Shown here piece after piece: positions 1 to 9,981 of a stretch of 64,000 bases of DNA (position 1 is the first letter of the stretch; every line of letters starts with the position of its first letter). Where the stretch lies: the NCBI RefSeq assembly GCF_028583545.1, contig NZ_CP087106.1:5873001-5937000 (forward strand). The letters are read 5' to 3'. The position numbers and the translations under genes were made by a program. The DNA comes from Methylobacterium sp. NMS14P (GTDB lineage: Bacteria; Pseudomonadota; Alphaproteobacteria; Rhizobiales; Beijerinckiaceae). The notes beneath the pieces were generated by a model, which was not told the DNA's origin, ran no database searches, and saw only the letters and a program-made list of their open reading frames with translations.

Positions 1-647
1 CGCTCTATTCCGACGCGCACCGGGCGCTGCAGGAGGAGTTCGGCACCACCAAGCTCGCCGTGCGCCTCGACGAGGACTGGGTCCACGAGAGCGTGCAGCC
101 GGACGAGGCCGCCTTCATCGGCTCCCGCGACATGTTCTTCCTCTCGACCGTCGACCCGGACGGCATGCCGACCGTCTCCTACAAGGGAGGTCCTACGGGC
201 TTCGTGAAGGTGCTCGACGCCAGCACGCTGGTGTTCCCGGGCTTCGACGGCAACGGCATGTTCTACTCGATGGGCAACATCGAGGGTCAGGCCAAGGTCG
301 GCCTGCTGTTCATCGACTTCGAGACGCCGCACCGCATCCGCGTGCAGGGCCGCGCGTCGCTGCTCCGGGACGACGCCCTCATGGCCGAGTACACCGAGGC
401 CAAGTACTTGGTGAAGGTCGCGGTCACCAAGATCTGGATCAACTGCCCGCGCTACATTCACAAGTACCAGAAGCTCGAGCAGAACAAGTACGTGCCGCGT
501 CCCGGTCGCGAGACCCCGCTGGCTGCCTGGAAGCGGCTCGACCTCGCGGGCGACGTGATCAGCGACGCCGACAAGGCGCGCGTCGCCCAGGAAGGCAAGC
601 TCGAAGTCTCCGAGTACGAGGCGCTGGTCGCCCGCGGCGAGGCCTGA
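1..647 (+). CDS. pyridoxamine 5'-phosphate oxidase-family protein (5' end outside window)
   Basis: The reading frame is open from base 3 and runs into the left edge. The residues before the first internal GTG (LYSDAHRALQEEFGTTKLA) look like the normal beginning of this family, so the true start lies just off the window and the GTG at 60 is internal. The product is a split-barrel FMN-binding protein of the PNPOx-like superfamily: FFLSTVDPDGMPTVSYKGG is the typical first barrel strand pair, followed by GLLFIDFETPHRIRVQGRA. Proteins of this length (about 215 residues) are usually annotated only by fold; the substrate is unknown, and a role in B6 metabolism should not be assumed. A 13-bp terminator hairpin follows directly, so it ends its transcription unit. 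Confidence 0.85.
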   Translation, partial: LYSDAHRALQEEFGTTKLAVRLDEDWVHESVQPDEAAFIGSRDMFFLSTVDPDGMPTVSYKGGPTGFVKVLDASTLVFPGFDGNGMFYSMGNIEGQAKVGLLFIDFETPHRIRVQGRASLLRDDALMAEYTEAKYLVKVAVTKIWINCPRYIHKYQKLEQNKYVPRPGRETPLAAWKRLDLAGDVISDADKARVAQEGKLEVSEYEALVARGEA

Positions 648-656
648 CGGTCCGTT

Positions 657-685
657 CCGGCCGCCCCGCGGAGCGGGGCGGCCGG
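657..685 (+). terminator. terminator hairpin after the PNPOx-like gene
   Basis: A perfect 13-bp inverted repeat (CCGGCCGCCCCGC and its complement) encloses a 3-nt loop GGA, starting 10 bases after the stop codon. There is no U-tract, which is common in high-GC alphaproteobacteria. The sequence becomes clearly A/T-richer immediately after it, marking the start of the next promoter region. Confidence 0.65.
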
Positions 686-805
686 TGCGTGACGGCGCGG
701 AATTCCCATTTTCATTGCATGAGTTGATCTCAAGTACATTTCATCCGTGCTTCGTAGTGATGTGCCGCAATATTTGCGCTCGATTGCTCAGATTTTCAAA
801 ATTTC

Positions 806-833
806 TTGACGGTGTAGGGGTCGACCGTTAGAT
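806..833 (+). promoter_or_regulatory. candidate promoter of the chemoreceptor gene
   Basis: TTGACG at 806-811 and TTAGAT at 828-833 are separated by 16 bp and lie about 48 bp before the ATG at 881, inside an A/T-rich stretch (about 700-880) that stands out from the surrounding GC-rich sequence. The match is to sigma-70-type -35/-10 elements; the start site is not known. Confidence 0.4.
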
Positions 834-880
834 CTCGTGCAAGATCTTTCGGGATCATCTCTGTACGGACCCTAGAAATC

Positions 881-2956
881 ATGTTTTCGCTCCCGCTGCG
901 CGTCGCGATGACCTGTAGCGTCCTGATCGCTGCGGTTTTCGCGGTCGGGACGACTTTTCTGGCCCGCCGGATCAACGCCTCCTTCGAGGAGCAGACGGCC
1001 AGGATGCAGTCGGAGACGCTGTCGAACGAGGCGCGCGAGGTCCGGTTTCGCCTCGCCGTGGCGGCCAGGACCGCCGAGAGTCTCGCGGCGGCCGCCTCGG
1101 CGCTGCGCGCCGGCGGGATCCAGGACCGCGCGGTCTACGACGCGATGCTGCGCGAGCTCCTGCGCGCCAACCCCGACCTGATCGCGACCTGGACGGGCTG
1201 GGAGCCGAACGCACTGGACGGGCGCGACCGCGCGTTCGCCGGCACGGCCTCCTCGGACGCGAGCGGCCGCTTCATGCCCTACTGGAACCGCGGCAGCGGC
1301 ACGATCAAGCGGGAGGTTCTCACCGGCTACGAGACCGAGCCGGACGGCGCCTACTACCTTCAGCCGAAGACGCTGAACCGCTTGGTGGCCATCGAACCCT
1401 ACATCTACCCGGTGGCCGGCAAGGACGTCGTCATGATGTCGTTCGGCGCGCCGATCAGCGTGGATGGCGCGTATCGCGGCACCGCCGGCGTCGACATCGA
1501 CCTCGGCTCCCTGAATGCCGCGCTCGGCGCGGTGAAGCCGTTCGGGACCGGCTATCTCGCGGTGATCTCGGCGAGCGGGACGACCGTCGCGCACCCGACC
1601 GGCGCTGCGGCCGGGAAGCCGATGCACGGCTTCGACGCGTCGGCGGCCGACGCGGCCAAGCAGGCGATCGCCGCGGGAGCCGCGGTGGTGACCGACGCGC
1701 CGGGCCCGGACGGGGCGCCGTGGCGGTACGTGGCGCAGCATATCCAGGCCGGCGAGACGCCCGACCGGTGGGCCATCGTCGTCGCGGTGCCGGTGGCGAC
1801 GCTCACGGCCGCCGCCGATCAGGCGCGCGCCATGCTGATCGGCATCTCGGTCCTCTGCGTGCTGATCGGGTGCGCGGTCGTCTTCGGTGCGCTCCACCGC
1901 CTCGTCGGAGAGCCGATCCGCGCGCTCGGCCGGACCATCGGCGACATGGCGGCGGGCGATTACGGGGCGGACGTGCCCGAGGCGCGGCGCCGCGACGAGG
2001 TCGGGCTGGTCGGGCGGGCCGTGCTGAAGCTGCGCGACGGCCTGCGGGCGCAGGCGCAGGCCGACGCCCGGGCGCGGGCGGAGGCCCAGGCCGCGGCCGA
2101 CCGGGATCGCAAGCGGGTGACGGCGGACCTGGCCGACAGCTTCGAGCAGGCGGTCGGCGGCATCGTCGAGACGGTCACGAACGCGGCCACCGAGCTGCAG
2201 GCCACGGCCAAGGGGCTGGCCGCCACGGCCTCAGAGACCGCGGGCCAGTCGACCACCGTGGCGGCCGGGGCCGAGGAGGCCGCCTCCAACGTCCGGGCCG
2301 CGGCCTCGGCGGCCGAGGAGCTCGGCAGCTCCGTGCAGGAGATCGGGCGCCAGGTCCGGGGATCCGCGCAGCTCGCGCGGGCCGCGGCCGACGAGGCCGG
2401 GGGCACGGTGCGGCTGGTGGAGGACCTGAGTGCGGCGGTGATGAAGATCGGGGACGTGGTGGCGCTGATCAGCGGCATCGCGGGCCAGACCAACCTGCTG
2501 GCCCTCAACGCCACGATCGAGGCGGCCCGCGCCGGCGAGGCCGGCCGGGGCTTCGCGGTCGTGGCCGCCGAGGTGAAGGCGCTCGCCGGCCAGACCGCGC
2601 GGGCCACCGACGAGATCGCGGGCCAGATCTCCCGCGTCCAGGCCTCGACCGCGCAGGCGGCCTCGGCGATCGGCAGCATCACGTCGCGCGTCGACGAGAT
2701 CAGCGGCGTCGCCACGACGATCGCGGCCGCGGTCGAGCAGCAGGACGCGGCGACCCAGGAGATCGTCCGCAACGTGACCCAGGCCGCCGCCGGCACGGGC
2801 GAGGTGACCGCGAACATCGCCCGCGTGGCCGACGCGGCCGACATGACCGGCTCGGCCGCCGGCCAGGTGCTGGATTCGTCCGAGAACCTGTCGCGTCAGT
2901 CCGAGCATCTCCGGGCGGAGGTCAGCCGCTTCCTCGGAACGGTGCGCGCGGCCTGA
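881..2956 (+). CDS. methyl-accepting chemotaxis protein (transmembrane, Cache-type sensor)
   Basis: A 691-residue chemoreceptor that would signal to CheA/CheW from the inner membrane. A first membrane helix (about residues 9-29) is followed by a periplasmic sensor of about 285 residues that looks like a double Cache (PDC) domain ([18 protein letters not shown], then [11 protein letters not shown]). A second helix lies near 317-338, then a HAMP domain to about 392 and a cytoplasmic coiled coil with the conserved hairpin tip [18 protein letters not shown] near residue 535. No CheR-binding pentapeptide is seen at the C-terminus (it ends FLGTVRAA), so adaptation would need other receptors. The ligand cannot be told from sequence. 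Its last 35 bases overlap the 3' end of the opposite-strand tam gene. Confidence 0.93.
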   Translation: MFSLPLRVAMTCSVLIAAVFAVGTTFLARRINASFEEQTARMQSETLSNEAREVRFRLAVAARTAESLAAAASALRAGGIQDRAVYDAMLRELLRANPDLIATWTGWEPNALDGRDRAFAGTASSDASGRFMPYWNRGSGTIKREVLTGYETEPDGAYYLQPKTLNRLVAIEPYIYPVAGKDVVMMSFGAPISVDGAYRGTAGVDIDLGSLNAALGAVKPFGTGYLAVISASGTTVAHPTGAAAGKPMHGFDASAADAAKQAIAAGAAVVTDAPGPDGAPWRYVAQHIQAGETPDRWAIVVAVPVATLTAAADQARAMLIGISVLCVLIGCAVVFGALHRLVGEPIRALGRTIGDMAAGDYGADVPEARRRDEVGLVGRAVLKLRDGLRAQAQADARARAEAQAAADRDRKRVTADLADSFEQAVGGIVETVTNAATELQATAKGLAATASETAGQSTTVAAGAEEAASNVRAAASAAEELGSSVQEIGRQVRGSAQLARAAADEAGGTVRLVEDLSAAVMKIGDVVALISGIAGQTNLLALNATIEAARAGEAGRGFAVVAAEVKALAGQTARATDEIAGQISRVQASTAQAASAIGSITSRVDEISGVATTIAAAVEQQDAATQEIVRNVTQAAAGTGEVTANIARVADAADMTGSAAGQVLDSSENLSRQSEHLRAEVSRFLGTVRAA

Positions 2957-3764
2957 GGACAATCGGGCGGGCGTCCGCGCGCTGCGGAGCCTTCCGGGCG
3001 ACGATGAACACCCGCGGGAAGGCGAGAAGGCGCCGGCCGTCGCCGCGCGGCGGGTAGGCCTCGTCGATCGCGCGCGCGTAGGCATCCAGGAAGCCGGACC
3101 GGTGCTCGGGATCCAGCGGGTCGAGGAAGGGCCGCAGACCCGTGGCGCTGACCCAGTCCACGATGGCGGCGGCATCCGCCATGCGGTGGTGATAGGCGGT
3201 GCGCCAGACATCGACCTCGGCGGCCGACGGCGCCAGCAGGTCGTAGTAGGCCGCGGGCTCCAGCATCCGCCCGAGGCGGCCGGCCACGGCCGGGTCGCCG
3301 ATCGCCGCCGCCCAGGGGCCGGACGCCGCGACCTCGCGCATCAGGCGGTGGGTCGGCTCGGCGAGGTTGTCGGGCATCTGCACGGCGAGCGCGCCGCCCG
3401 GGGCGAGGAGACCGAACAGCCGCGGCAGCAGGGTCGCGTGGTCCGGCAGCCATTGCAGCACGGCGTTGGCGTAGATCAGGTCCGGCGCGCGCGCGGGCTG
3501 CCAGGTCGCGGCGTCGGCCAGCGCGAAGGCGAGGCCGGGCAGCCGGGCGCGGGCGCTCTCCAGCATCGCCGGGGAGGTGTCGAGGCCGATCACCTCCGCG
3601 TCCGGGTAGCGCGCCGCGATCAGCGCGGTGGAGTTGCCCGGGCCGCACCCGAGATCGACGGCCAGAAGCGGCGCGTCGAGGGGCACGCGGGCGAGGAGCT
3701 CGGCCGCCGGCCGCGTCCGCTCGTCCTCGAAGCGGGTGTAGAGGGCGGGGTTCCAGTCGGCCAT
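2922..3764 (-). CDS. tam: trans-aconitate 2-methyltransferase
   Basis: A class I SAM-dependent methyltransferase of 280 residues. It begins [20 protein letters not shown], the characteristic Tam N-terminus, followed by the SAM-binding motif [15 protein letters not shown] (about 36-50), the acidic motif [11 protein letters not shown] and the post-motif [11 protein letters not shown]. In the known family it methylates trans-aconitate, a spontaneous isomer of the TCA intermediate cis-aconitate, limiting inhibition of aconitase. It follows the HAD gene by 22 bp on the same strand and is probably the last gene of a trpS-HAD-tam transcription unit. Its 3' end overlaps the chemoreceptor tail to tail by 35 bp. 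Confidence 0.9.
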   Translation of the reverse strand: MADWNPALYTRFEDERTRPAAELLARVPLDAPLLAVDLGCGPGNSTALIAARYPDAEVIGLDTSPAMLESARARLPGLAFALADAATWQPARAPDLIYANAVLQWLPDHATLLPRLFGLLAPGGALAVQMPDNLAEPTHRLMREVAASGPWAAAIGDPAVAGRLGRMLEPAAYYDLLAPSAAEVDVWRTAYHHRMADAAAIVDWVSATGLRPFLDPLDPEHRSGFLDAYARAIDEAYPPRGDGRRLLAFPRVFIVARKAPQRADARPIVLRPRAPFRGSG

Positions 3765-3786
3765 GGCACCCTTCCGTGGACAGCTC

Positions 3787-4488
3787 TCAGCAGCCGAGCC
3801 GGTCGGCGAGTTCCGCCAGGTCCCGCGCCGCGTGGGTGACCGGCACCGTCGGCGCGGTCTCGCCGCCGGCCGGGCCGTGCTCGCGCGGGCGGGCGATGTG
3901 GGCTGTGGCGAGCCCGTGGCCCGCCGCCGCCGCGAGGTCGTTCGAGTGGGCGGCGACCATCATCGTCTCCGCCGGCGCGAAACCGAAGGCCGCGACGGCG
4001 TCGCGGTAGAGCGCCGGCTTCGGCTTGTAGTCGCGGGAGTAGCCGGCGCCGAGGATGGCGTCGAAGATCAGGCCGTTGCGGCGCGCGAGGTCGGCCATCA
4101 GCCGGACATGGCCGTTGGAGTTCGGCGCCAGGAGGTGCTTCGCGCGCAAGCGCCGCAGCGCGTCCGGCACCTCGGGCCACGCGTCGAGCCGGTGCCACGC
4201 CTGGACCAGCTCGCGTTGCACGGCCTCGGAGACGCCCGCGATGCCGAACTGCGCCAGCACGTCGGGCAGCGACTCGGCCTGGAGCGTGTCGAGGTCGACG
4301 TAGGGCCGGGCACCGGAGCGCACCGTCTCCATCGAGGGGTTGTAGCGGGCCCGCCACGCGTCCGCGAAGGCGCCGGCATCGAGGTTCGGCGCGACGGGCG
4401 CGAGCAGCCGCGCGGCCTCGCGCGCGACGCCGGAGCGCCAGTCGACCAGCGTCCCGAAGACGTCGAAGACCAGCGCCCGGACGGTCAC
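3787..4488 (-). CDS. haloacid dehalogenase type II (HAD superfamily)
   Basis: A 233-residue HAD hydrolase. The nucleophile motif is [11 protein letters not shown] with Asp9; LAPNSNGH carries the Ser-Asn of motif [13 protein letters not shown] carries the motif III lysine; and [11 protein letters not shown] carries the acidic motif IV. The spacing and the HSNDL signature are those of (S)-2-haloacid dehalogenases, which release halide from 2-haloalkanoic acids through an Asp ester. Close homologues act on other small acids or phosphates, so the substrate is inferred only from subfamily. The start codon overlaps the trpS stop by 4 bp (4485-4488), indicating translational coupling. Confidence 0.82.
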   Translation of the reverse strand: MTVRALVFDVFGTLVDWRSGVAREAARLLAPVAPNLDAGAFADAWRARYNPSMETVRSGARPYVDLDTLQAESLPDVLAQFGIAGVSEAVQRELVQAWHRLDAWPEVPDALRRLRAKHLLAPNSNGHVRLMADLARRNGLIFDAILGAGYSRDYKPKPALYRDAVAAFGFAPAETMMVAAHSNDLAAAAGHGLATAHIARPREHGPAGGETAPTVPVTHAARDLAELADRLGC

Positions 4489-5549
4489 CGCACCGCCTGG
4501 AGGCTCGGACCACGCCGGACGAAGCCGACGATGTCCTTGACCGCGTCGAGGGTCTGCGCCGCGATGGTCTCGGCCCGGGCGCCGCCGTCGGCCAGCACGG
4601 CGTCGATATGGCCGGGATCGGCGGTCAGGCGACGCATCTCCTCGGCGATCGGCGCGAGGCTCGTCACCGCGAGGTCGGCCAGCGCCGGCTTGAAGGTCGA
4701 GAACTGCGCCCCGCCGAAATCGCGCAGCACGTCCTCGCGGGTGATCCCGGCCAGCGCCGCGTAGATCCCCACGAGGTTGTCGGCCTCCGACCGCTCCTTC
4801 AGGCCCGCTACCTCGGAGGGCAGGGGCTCGGAATCGGTCTTGGCCCGGCGGATCTTCTGGGCGATGGCGTCCGCGTCGTCCGTGAGGTTGATGCGGGCGT
4901 TGTCCGACGGGTCCGACTTCGACATCTTCTTGGTGCCGTCGCGCAGCGACATGACCCGGGCGGCCGGGCCGCCGATCAGCGGCTCCGTGATCGGGAAGAA
5001 CGCGTCGCCGTGGCCGTGCGCCGCGATCGACCCCGAGAAATCGGTGTTGAACTTCTGGGCGATGTCCCGGGTCAGCTCCAGGTGCTGCTTCTGGTCCTCG
5101 CCGACGGGCACGTGCGTCGCCCGATAGGCCAGGATGTCGGCGGCCATAAGCACCGGGTAATCGTAGAGGCCGATCGAGGCGTTCTCCCGGTCCTTGCCGG
5201 CCTTCTCCTTGAACTGGGTCATGCGGTTCAGCCAGCCGAGGCGGGCGACGCAGTTAAACACCCAGGCGAGCTCGGCGTGCTGCGGCACCTGACTCTGGTT
5301 GAACACGATCGAGCGCTTGGGATCGATGCCGGCGGCGAGGAAGGCGGCCGTGACCTCGCGGATCTGGCCGCGCAGCGCCTCGGGATCCTGCCAGACGGTG
5401 ATCGCGTGCAGGTCGACGACGCAGTACAGGCACTGCGCGTCGCGTTCCTGCATCTCCACGAAGCGCTTCACCGCTCCGAGATAGTTTCCGAGATGCAGAT
5501 TGCCGGTGGGCTGGACGCCCGAGAAGACCAATTCGGTGAACGCGGCCAT
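4485..5549 (-). CDS. trpS: tryptophanyl-tRNA synthetase
   Basis: A class Ic aminoacyl-tRNA synthetase of 354 residues, charging tRNA-Trp. The HIGH-type motif is HLGN at residues 19-22 within [16 protein letters not shown], and the KMSKS motif is intact in [17 protein letters not shown]. The tryptophan-site and dimer segments ([20 protein letters not shown]) are present, and the length fits the bacterial family. It is the first gene of an apparent trpS-HAD-tam unit on the minus strand. The start [16 protein letters not shown] leaves the usual short N-terminal extension. Confidence 0.96.
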   Translation of the reverse strand: MAAFTELVFSGVQPTGNLHLGNYLGAVKRFVEMQERDAQCLYCVVDLHAITVWQDPEALRGQIREVTAAFLAAGIDPKRSIVFNQSQVPQHAELAWVFNCVARLGWLNRMTQFKEKAGKDRENASIGLYDYPVLMAADILAYRATHVPVGEDQKQHLELTRDIAQKFNTDFSGSIAAHGHGDAFFPITEPLIGGPAARVMSLRDGTKKMSKSDPSDNARINLTDDADAIAQKIRRAKTDSEPLPSEVAGLKERSEADNLVGIYAALAGITREDVLRDFGGAQFSTFKPALADLAVTSLAPIAEEMRRLTADPGHIDAVLADGGARAETIAAQTLDAVKDIVGFVRRGPSLQAVR

Positions 5550-5642
5550 CGGCGCCGATCCTGAGCAAGGGAAGACCGGGGCTCCGCGCCGTCCGGGCGC
5601 GGGGTTACTCGCACCCGTAGACCGGAATGGTCAAGGACACGC

Positions 5643-6404
5643 TCACGGCTCGCGGGTGGGCAGCCTCGCGCTGGGGCAGAGGTCGACCAGCACGCAGCGC
5701 CCGCAGGCCGGGCGGTGATGATGGCAGACCTTCTGGCCGTGCAGCATCAGGATCTCGTGATTGTCGTAGAGATCCTGCGCGCTCCAGTCGGCGGGGAGCT
5801 GCGCCCGCAGGATCGGGTGCGACGGGCCGACATCGACCGTCTTGCCGATCAGCCCGAGGCGCTGCGCCACCCGGTGATGGTGGCTGTCGACCGGCAGGGC
5901 CGGCATCCGCAGGGTGGAGAAGGACAGGACCGCCGCGCTGGTCTTCGGCCCGACGCCCGGGATCGCCTGCAGCCACGCCCGCGCGGCCTCGACCTCCATG
6001 TCGGCCAGGAAGGCGAGGTCGAGGCTGCCGCACCGGTCGCGCAGCGCCCGGAGCACGTCGCGGATGCGCGGCGCCTTCAGCTCCGGCCAGGTCACGCCCG
6101 CGATGGCGGCCTCGATCTCCGGCACGTCCGCGTCGATCACCGCCTCCCAGTCGGGGAAGCGCGCCCGCAGGGCCTTGAAGGCCCGACCGGATTCGGCGTT
6201 GCGCGTCCGGTGCGACAGGAGCGAGGAGACGAGTTCGCTGACCGGATCCAGGCTGTGGAAGTACGGGATCGGGCAGCCGTAGACCGGGCAGAGCCGGGCG
6301 TGGACGGCGAGCGCCTTCTCGGCGAGGGCCGGGTCCGTGACGGCGGGGGCCGGCTTGCGGCGCGGGCGCGGGACGGTCGCGGTTCTGAGGTCGGCGGCGG
6401 GCAT
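5643..6404 (-). CDS. endonuclease III-like HhH-GPD base-excision protein
   Basis: A 253-residue DNA glycosylase/AP lyase-like protein. The helix-hairpin-helix is AIPGVGPKTSAAVL, carrying the catalytic lysine equivalent; LPVDSHHHRVAQRLGL carries the aspartate equivalent of EndoIII Asp138; and a C-terminal C-x6-C-x2-C-x5-C set (CHHHRPACGRCVLVDLC) should bind a [4Fe-4S] cluster. It therefore belongs to the Nth family and is expected to remove oxidised pyrimidines. A distinctive VYGCPIPYFHSLDPVSELV segment near the N-terminus suggests a paralogue distinct from the housekeeping Nth. I chose the ATG at 6404: codons upstream in frame run through a non-coding spacer holding a palindromic repeat. Confidence 0.85.
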   Translation of the reverse strand: MPAADLRTATVPRPRRKPAPAVTDPALAEKALAVHARLCPVYGCPIPYFHSLDPVSELVSSLLSHRTRNAESGRAFKALRARFPDWEAVIDADVPEIEAAIAGVTWPELKAPRIRDVLRALRDRCGSLDLAFLADMEVEAARAWLQAIPGVGPKTSAAVLSFSTLRMPALPVDSHHHRVAQRLGLIGKTVDVGPSHPILRAQLPADWSAQDLYDNHEILMLHGQKVCHHHRPACGRCVLVDLCPSARLPTREP

Positions 6405-6715
6405 GTCGGGCGAATCCGCGAGCCGACGCCCCTGTTCCTGCCGTGGCGGGGCAGCGGCGATCTGTCCGCCTCCCGGGTTCGCACGCCTCGGGCGGAGAAC
6501 ACGGCCGGCGGTAACGCGCGACCCGCCCCGTCTCCCGGGCGGGATAGGGCTGGGCTGAGGGACCGGGCGCTTCGGGCCATAGCGCGCCGTCGACGCGCGT
6601 GCCCTGTCGGGAAGCCGCATGCCCCTCACCCTGTCCCTCTCCCGCACGGGAGAGGGGACCCGCGCACGGTCCCGAAGCGGTCGTGGCAGTCGCGTGGGGA
6701 CGCCGCGCCGGCCGA
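6405..6715. other. 311-bp spacer with one palindromic repeat
   Basis: No gene is apparent between the EndoIII-like start and the end of the secreted GyrI-like gene. The stretch holds a copy of the dispersed CCCTCTCCCG palindrome (6621-6660) and otherwise GC-rich sequence with no recognisable signals. Confidence 0.6.
6621..6660. repeat. dispersed palindromic repeat, copy A
   Basis: The core CCCTCTCCCG-CA-CGGGAGAGGG has arms at 6635-6644 and 6647-6656, is preceded by CCCTCACCCTGT and followed by GGACC. The same core occurs at 9845-9868, 14737-14758 and 14853-14874. It behaves like a REP-type element: always between genes, either orientation, with a conserved flank on one side. Confidence 0.8.
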
Positions 6716-7483
6716 CTACTTCACCAGCGCGAAGATGTTCACGTCGAGGTTGTCGTCGGTGCTGTCCTTGAGGTCGGTGGCGTACTCCTCCACGAACCGG
6801 TCCTGCACGACGATGTCCTTGGCGTCGAGGTAGGCGGTCAGCGTCTCGTAGGTGCTGTCGATCGACTCGTAGGAGCCCTTGTGGGCGAAGCGCAAGGCCT
6901 TGCCGGAGGGCGTCGTGCCGAAGCGCAGGCCGTCGCTCTCGGCCGGTGCCGGGCTCGGCGCGGCCGCCACCGGGATCATCGCCTCGAACTCGAAACCGTC
7001 GTCGTCGGTGCGGGTGAAGACCGCGAGCGGCCGGCCGGCGGGCGCGACGCCGAGCTTGGCGAGGTCGGCCTCGATCCGCGCGAAGGCCTGCTTCAGGTTC
7101 GGGACGGCCTCCTCCCACTTGGTCTTGCCGGACAGGATCGCGGTGGGCTTGGCCGGGAGGGTGACCTCGTCGACGTCGCCGGGCTCGCCGGCCTTGTCGA
7201 TGAGTGTCGGCCGGGCGGCCGATCCCGCGGCGGTGCCCGGGGGCGCTCCCACCGCCGACTGGCCCGCGGGCGGGGGCGCCACCGATTGCTGCGGGGCCGG
7301 GGCCGCGCTCTTGTCCGGATCGGCCACCGGGTTCGGCGCCGTCGTGGTCGGCAGCGGGTTCGTCTGGGCCGGCGCGGGCGCCGTGGAGGGCGGCGGCGCG
7401 GGCTGCTGCTGGGCGGCGATCGGGCCGCCCGACGCGAGCACGAGGGCGGCCGAGAGGGCGACGAGCGGACGAAGGCGGATCAC
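6716..7483 (-). CDS. secreted protein with a GyrI-like effector-binding domain
   Basis: A 255-residue protein with a hydrophobic signal sequence (LRPLVALSAALVLASGGPIAAQ, cleavage expected after AAA/AQ), then about 65 residues of Pro/Ala-rich low-complexity linker. The C-terminal domain (about 95-255) resembles the GyrI-like/SOUL small-molecule-binding fold: AIPVAAA near its middle and LRFAHKGSYESIDSTYETLTAYL followed by FVEEYATDL, the usual end of such domains. GyrI-like domains normally sit in cytoplasmic regulators, so an exported form is unusual; ligand unknown. The GTG at 7483 is chosen because the signal peptide begins there; its Shine-Dalgarno is weak (GGAG). Confidence 0.7.
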   Translation of the reverse strand: MIRLRPLVALSAALVLASGGPIAAQQQPAPPPSTAPAPAQTNPLPTTTAPNPVADPDKSAAPAPQQSVAPPPAGQSAVGAPPGTAAGSAARPTLIDKAGEPGDVDEVTLPAKPTAILSGKTKWEEAVPNLKQAFARIEADLAKLGVAPAGRPLAVFTRTDDDGFEFEAMIPVAAAPSPAPAESDGLRFGTTPSGKALRFAHKGSYESIDSTYETLTAYLDAKDIVVQDRFVEEYATDLKDSTDDNLDVNIFALVK

Positions 7484-7678
7484 GTAGGGCGCTCCGGTCG
7501 AGGCCCGCGGATGATCGCGCGGGCTCCCGCCGGGTAACCTAGTGGCGAACGGGACGGCCCGCGAGGGCGCCGCGGACGAGAGCCGCGGGTGCGGCGCATC
7601 TGCCACGCCGCGGCACCCCTCGCGCCGGCCGGCGGCTTTTGCGATATAGCCCGCGCCCCCCTCCAACCGCGGGACCGC

Positions 7679-8566
7679 ATGAGCGCACTCGCCCACAGAC
7701 GCTTCCTGAAGATGCACGGCGCCGGCAACGCGATCGTGGTGCTGGACCTGCGCGGCTCCGCCGCGAGAGTGCGGCCCGAGGAGGCGCGGGCGATCGCGCG
7801 GGATCCCGGCTCGACCTTCGATCAGCTGATGGTCCTGCACGATCCCGTGAGCCCGGGCACGGACGCGTTCATGCGCATCTACAACACCGACGGCTCGGAA
7901 TCGGGCGCCTGCGGCAACGGCACGCGCTGCGTCGCCTACGCGATGCTCGACGACCCGGCCATGGCCCGGCCGGCCGAGGGCGGCCGGCTCACCCTCGAGA
8001 CCCAGGCGGGCCTGCTCGGCGTGCGCCGCGTCTCGGAGCGGGCCTTCACGGTCGATATGGGCCGGCCGCGGCTCGCCTGGGACGAGATTCCCCTGTCCGA
8101 GCCGTTCCCCGACACGCGGCGGATCGAGCTGCAGATCGGCCCGATCGACGATCCGATCCTGCACTCGCCGGGCGCCGTGAACATGGGCAACCCGCACGCG
8201 GTGTTCTTCGTGGAGCAGGATCCGGACAGCTTCGACCTCGCCCGGATCGGCCCGATGCTGGAGAACCACCCGCTGTTCCCGGAGCGCGCCAACATCTCGG
8301 TGGCGCAGGTGACGGGCCGCGAGACGATCAAGCTCCGCGTCTGGGAGCGGGGGGCCGGGCTGACGCTCGCCTGCGGCACCGCCGCCTGCGCCACCGTGGT
8401 GGCCGCCTCGCGCCTGCGGATGATCGGCCGGCAGGCCAGCGTCGCGCTGCCGGGCGGCGAGCTGTTCGTCGAGTGGCGCGCCGACGACCACGTCCTGATG
8501 ACCGGCCCGGTCGCGCTCGTCGCCGAGGGCACCCTGGCGCCGGAGCTGTTCGACAGCGCGGCCTGA
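7679..8566 (+). CDS. dapF: diaminopimelate epimerase
   Basis: A 295-residue PLP-independent epimerase converting LL- to meso-diaminopimelate for lysine and peptidoglycan synthesis. Both catalytic cysteines are present: [10 protein letters not shown] near residue 79 and [12 protein letters not shown] near residue 232, at the end of each of the two pseudo-symmetric halves. The N-terminus [17 protein letters not shown] is typical; the ATG at 7679 is preferred to upstream in-frame codons because homology begins immediately after it. The stop codon overlaps the start of mtaB (TGATG), so the two are co-translated. Confidence 0.95.
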   Translation: MSALAHRRFLKMHGAGNAIVVLDLRGSAARVRPEEARAIARDPGSTFDQLMVLHDPVSPGTDAFMRIYNTDGSESGACGNGTRCVAYAMLDDPAMARPAEGGRLTLETQAGLLGVRRVSERAFTVDMGRPRLAWDEIPLSEPFPDTRRIELQIGPIDDPILHSPGAVNMGNPHAVFFVEQDPDSFDLARIGPMLENHPLFPERANISVAQVTGRETIKLRVWERGAGLTLACGTAACATVVAASRLRMIGRQASVALPGGELFVEWRADDHVLMTGPVALVAEGTLAPELFDSAA

Positions 8567-9792
8567 TGGCGGTCGAGACCCTCACCTTCGGCTGCCGCCT
8601 CAACACCGTCGAGTCCGAGGCCTTGCGGGCCCACGCGGCGGCGGACGGGCGCGACCGCGTGGTGGTGAATACCTGCGCGGTGACCGCCGAGGCCGGGCGG
8701 CAGGCCCGCAAGGCGATCCGGCGCATCGCCCGGGAGCGGCCCGGCGCCGAGATCGTCGTCACCGGCTGCGGTGCCGAGGTCGAGACGGAGGCCTACGCGG
8801 CCATGCCGGAGGTCGCGCGCCTCGTCGGCAACGCCGAGAAGCTGCGGCCGGAGGGCTGGTCTGCGGCCGCGACCGGTCCGGGCGCCGTCATGGCGGCGCG
8901 GGCGGCCGAGCCGACGCGGGTCGAGGCGGTCGCCGGGCACACCCGCGCCTTCGTGCCCGTGCAGAACGGCTGCGACCACCGCTGCACCTTCTGCGTGATC
9001 CCGTTCGGGCGGGGCGTCTCCCGCTCGGTGCCGGAGGCGGACGTGATCGCGCAGGTCGGGACGATCGTGGCGCGGGGCGGGCGCGAGGTGGTGCTGACCG
9101 GCGTCGACCTGACCGCCTACGGCCGCGACCTCGCCGGCCCGGCCTCGTCCCTCGGCGGTCTCGTGCGGGCGATCCTCCGGGCGGTGCCCGGCCTCGCGCG
9201 CCTGCGCCTGTCCTCGATCGATTCCGTCGAGGCCGACGACGCCCTGCTGGCGGCGATCGCCGAGGAGGCGCGGCTCATGCCGCACCTGCACCTGTCGCTG
9301 CAGGCCGGCGACGACCTGATCCTCAAGCGCATGAAGCGCCGGCACCTGCGCGCCGACGCGATCCGCTTCTGCGAGACCGTGCGGCGGCTGCGGCCCGACA
9401 TCGTGTTCGGCGCCGACCTGATCGCGGGCTTCCCGACCGAGACGGAGGCGCAGTTCGCCCGCTCCCTCGACCTCGTGGCGGAATGCGGCCTGACGCACCT
9501 GCACGTCTTCCCCTATTCCCCGCGCCCCGGGACGCCGGCCGCGCGCATGCCGCCGGTGGCCGCCGAGGCGGTCCGCGCGCGGGCGGCGCGGCTGCGGGCG
9601 GCCGGCGCCGACGCCGTGGGCCGGCACCTCGACGCGCAGGTGGGCCGCCGCCTCACGGTGCTGGCGGAGCGCGGGGGCGTCGGGCGGAGTCCGGATTTCA
9701 CCGCGGTGCGGCTGCCGGGCGCGGCTGAGGCGGGGACGTTCCACACCGTCGCCATCGCCGGCCACGACGGCGCGCGGCTCATCGGGGCCTAG
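8566..9792 (+). CDS. mtaB: tRNA t6A37 methylthiotransferase
   Basis: A 408-residue radical-SAM methylthiotransferase (MiaB/MtaB family) converting t6A37 to ms2t6A in ANN-decoding tRNAs. The N-terminal UPF0004 domain has three cluster-ligand cysteines (FGCRLN, NTCAVT, TGCGAE), and the radical SAM cluster motif CDHRCTFC is at about 136-143. LSSIDSVEADDALL and LHLSLQAGDDLILKRMKRRH are MtaB-type sequences. A short C-terminal region corresponds to a TRAM-like segment. It begins at the overlapping ATG of dapF's stop, an arrangement conserved in Rhizobiales. Confidence 0.93.
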   Translation: MAVETLTFGCRLNTVESEALRAHAAADGRDRVVVNTCAVTAEAGRQARKAIRRIARERPGAEIVVTGCGAEVETEAYAAMPEVARLVGNAEKLRPEGWSAAATGPGAVMAARAAEPTRVEAVAGHTRAFVPVQNGCDHRCTFCVIPFGRGVSRSVPEADVIAQVGTIVARGGREVVLTGVDLTAYGRDLAGPASSLGGLVRAILRAVPGLARLRLSSIDSVEADDALLAAIAEEARLMPHLHLSLQAGDDLILKRMKRRHLRADAIRFCETVRRLRPDIVFGADLIAGFPTETEAQFARSLDLVAECGLTHLHVFPYSPRPGTPAARMPPVAAEAVRARAARLRAAGADAVGRHLDAQVGRRLTVLAERGGVGRSPDFTAVRLPGAAEAGTFHTVAIAGHDGARLIGA

Positions 9793-9844
9793 TGCCACGC
9801 GATCCCGTCGAGACCGGGCCTGCGTGGCCGACCGTGGCGCGGGT

Positions 9845-9868
9845 CCCCTCTCCCGTGCGGGAGAGGGG
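9845..9868. repeat. dispersed palindromic repeat, copy B
   Basis: CCCCTCTCCCG-TG-CGGGAGAGGGG is a perfect 11-bp stem with a 2-nt loop, between the convergent mtaB and pseudouridine synthase genes. The loop is TG here and CA in copies A and D, i.e. the opposite orientation. It could double as a terminator for mtaB. Confidence 0.8.
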
Positions 9869-9981
9869 GGCACGTCGCGCTCTGTCGCTGCCGGTACTCG
9901 CCACCGGACGTGCGCGAACCTCGTCGCCTGTCCGCGGCACGGAGGCGGGCGCCGTCGCCCCGCGCCGGATGGCGCCGCGGC

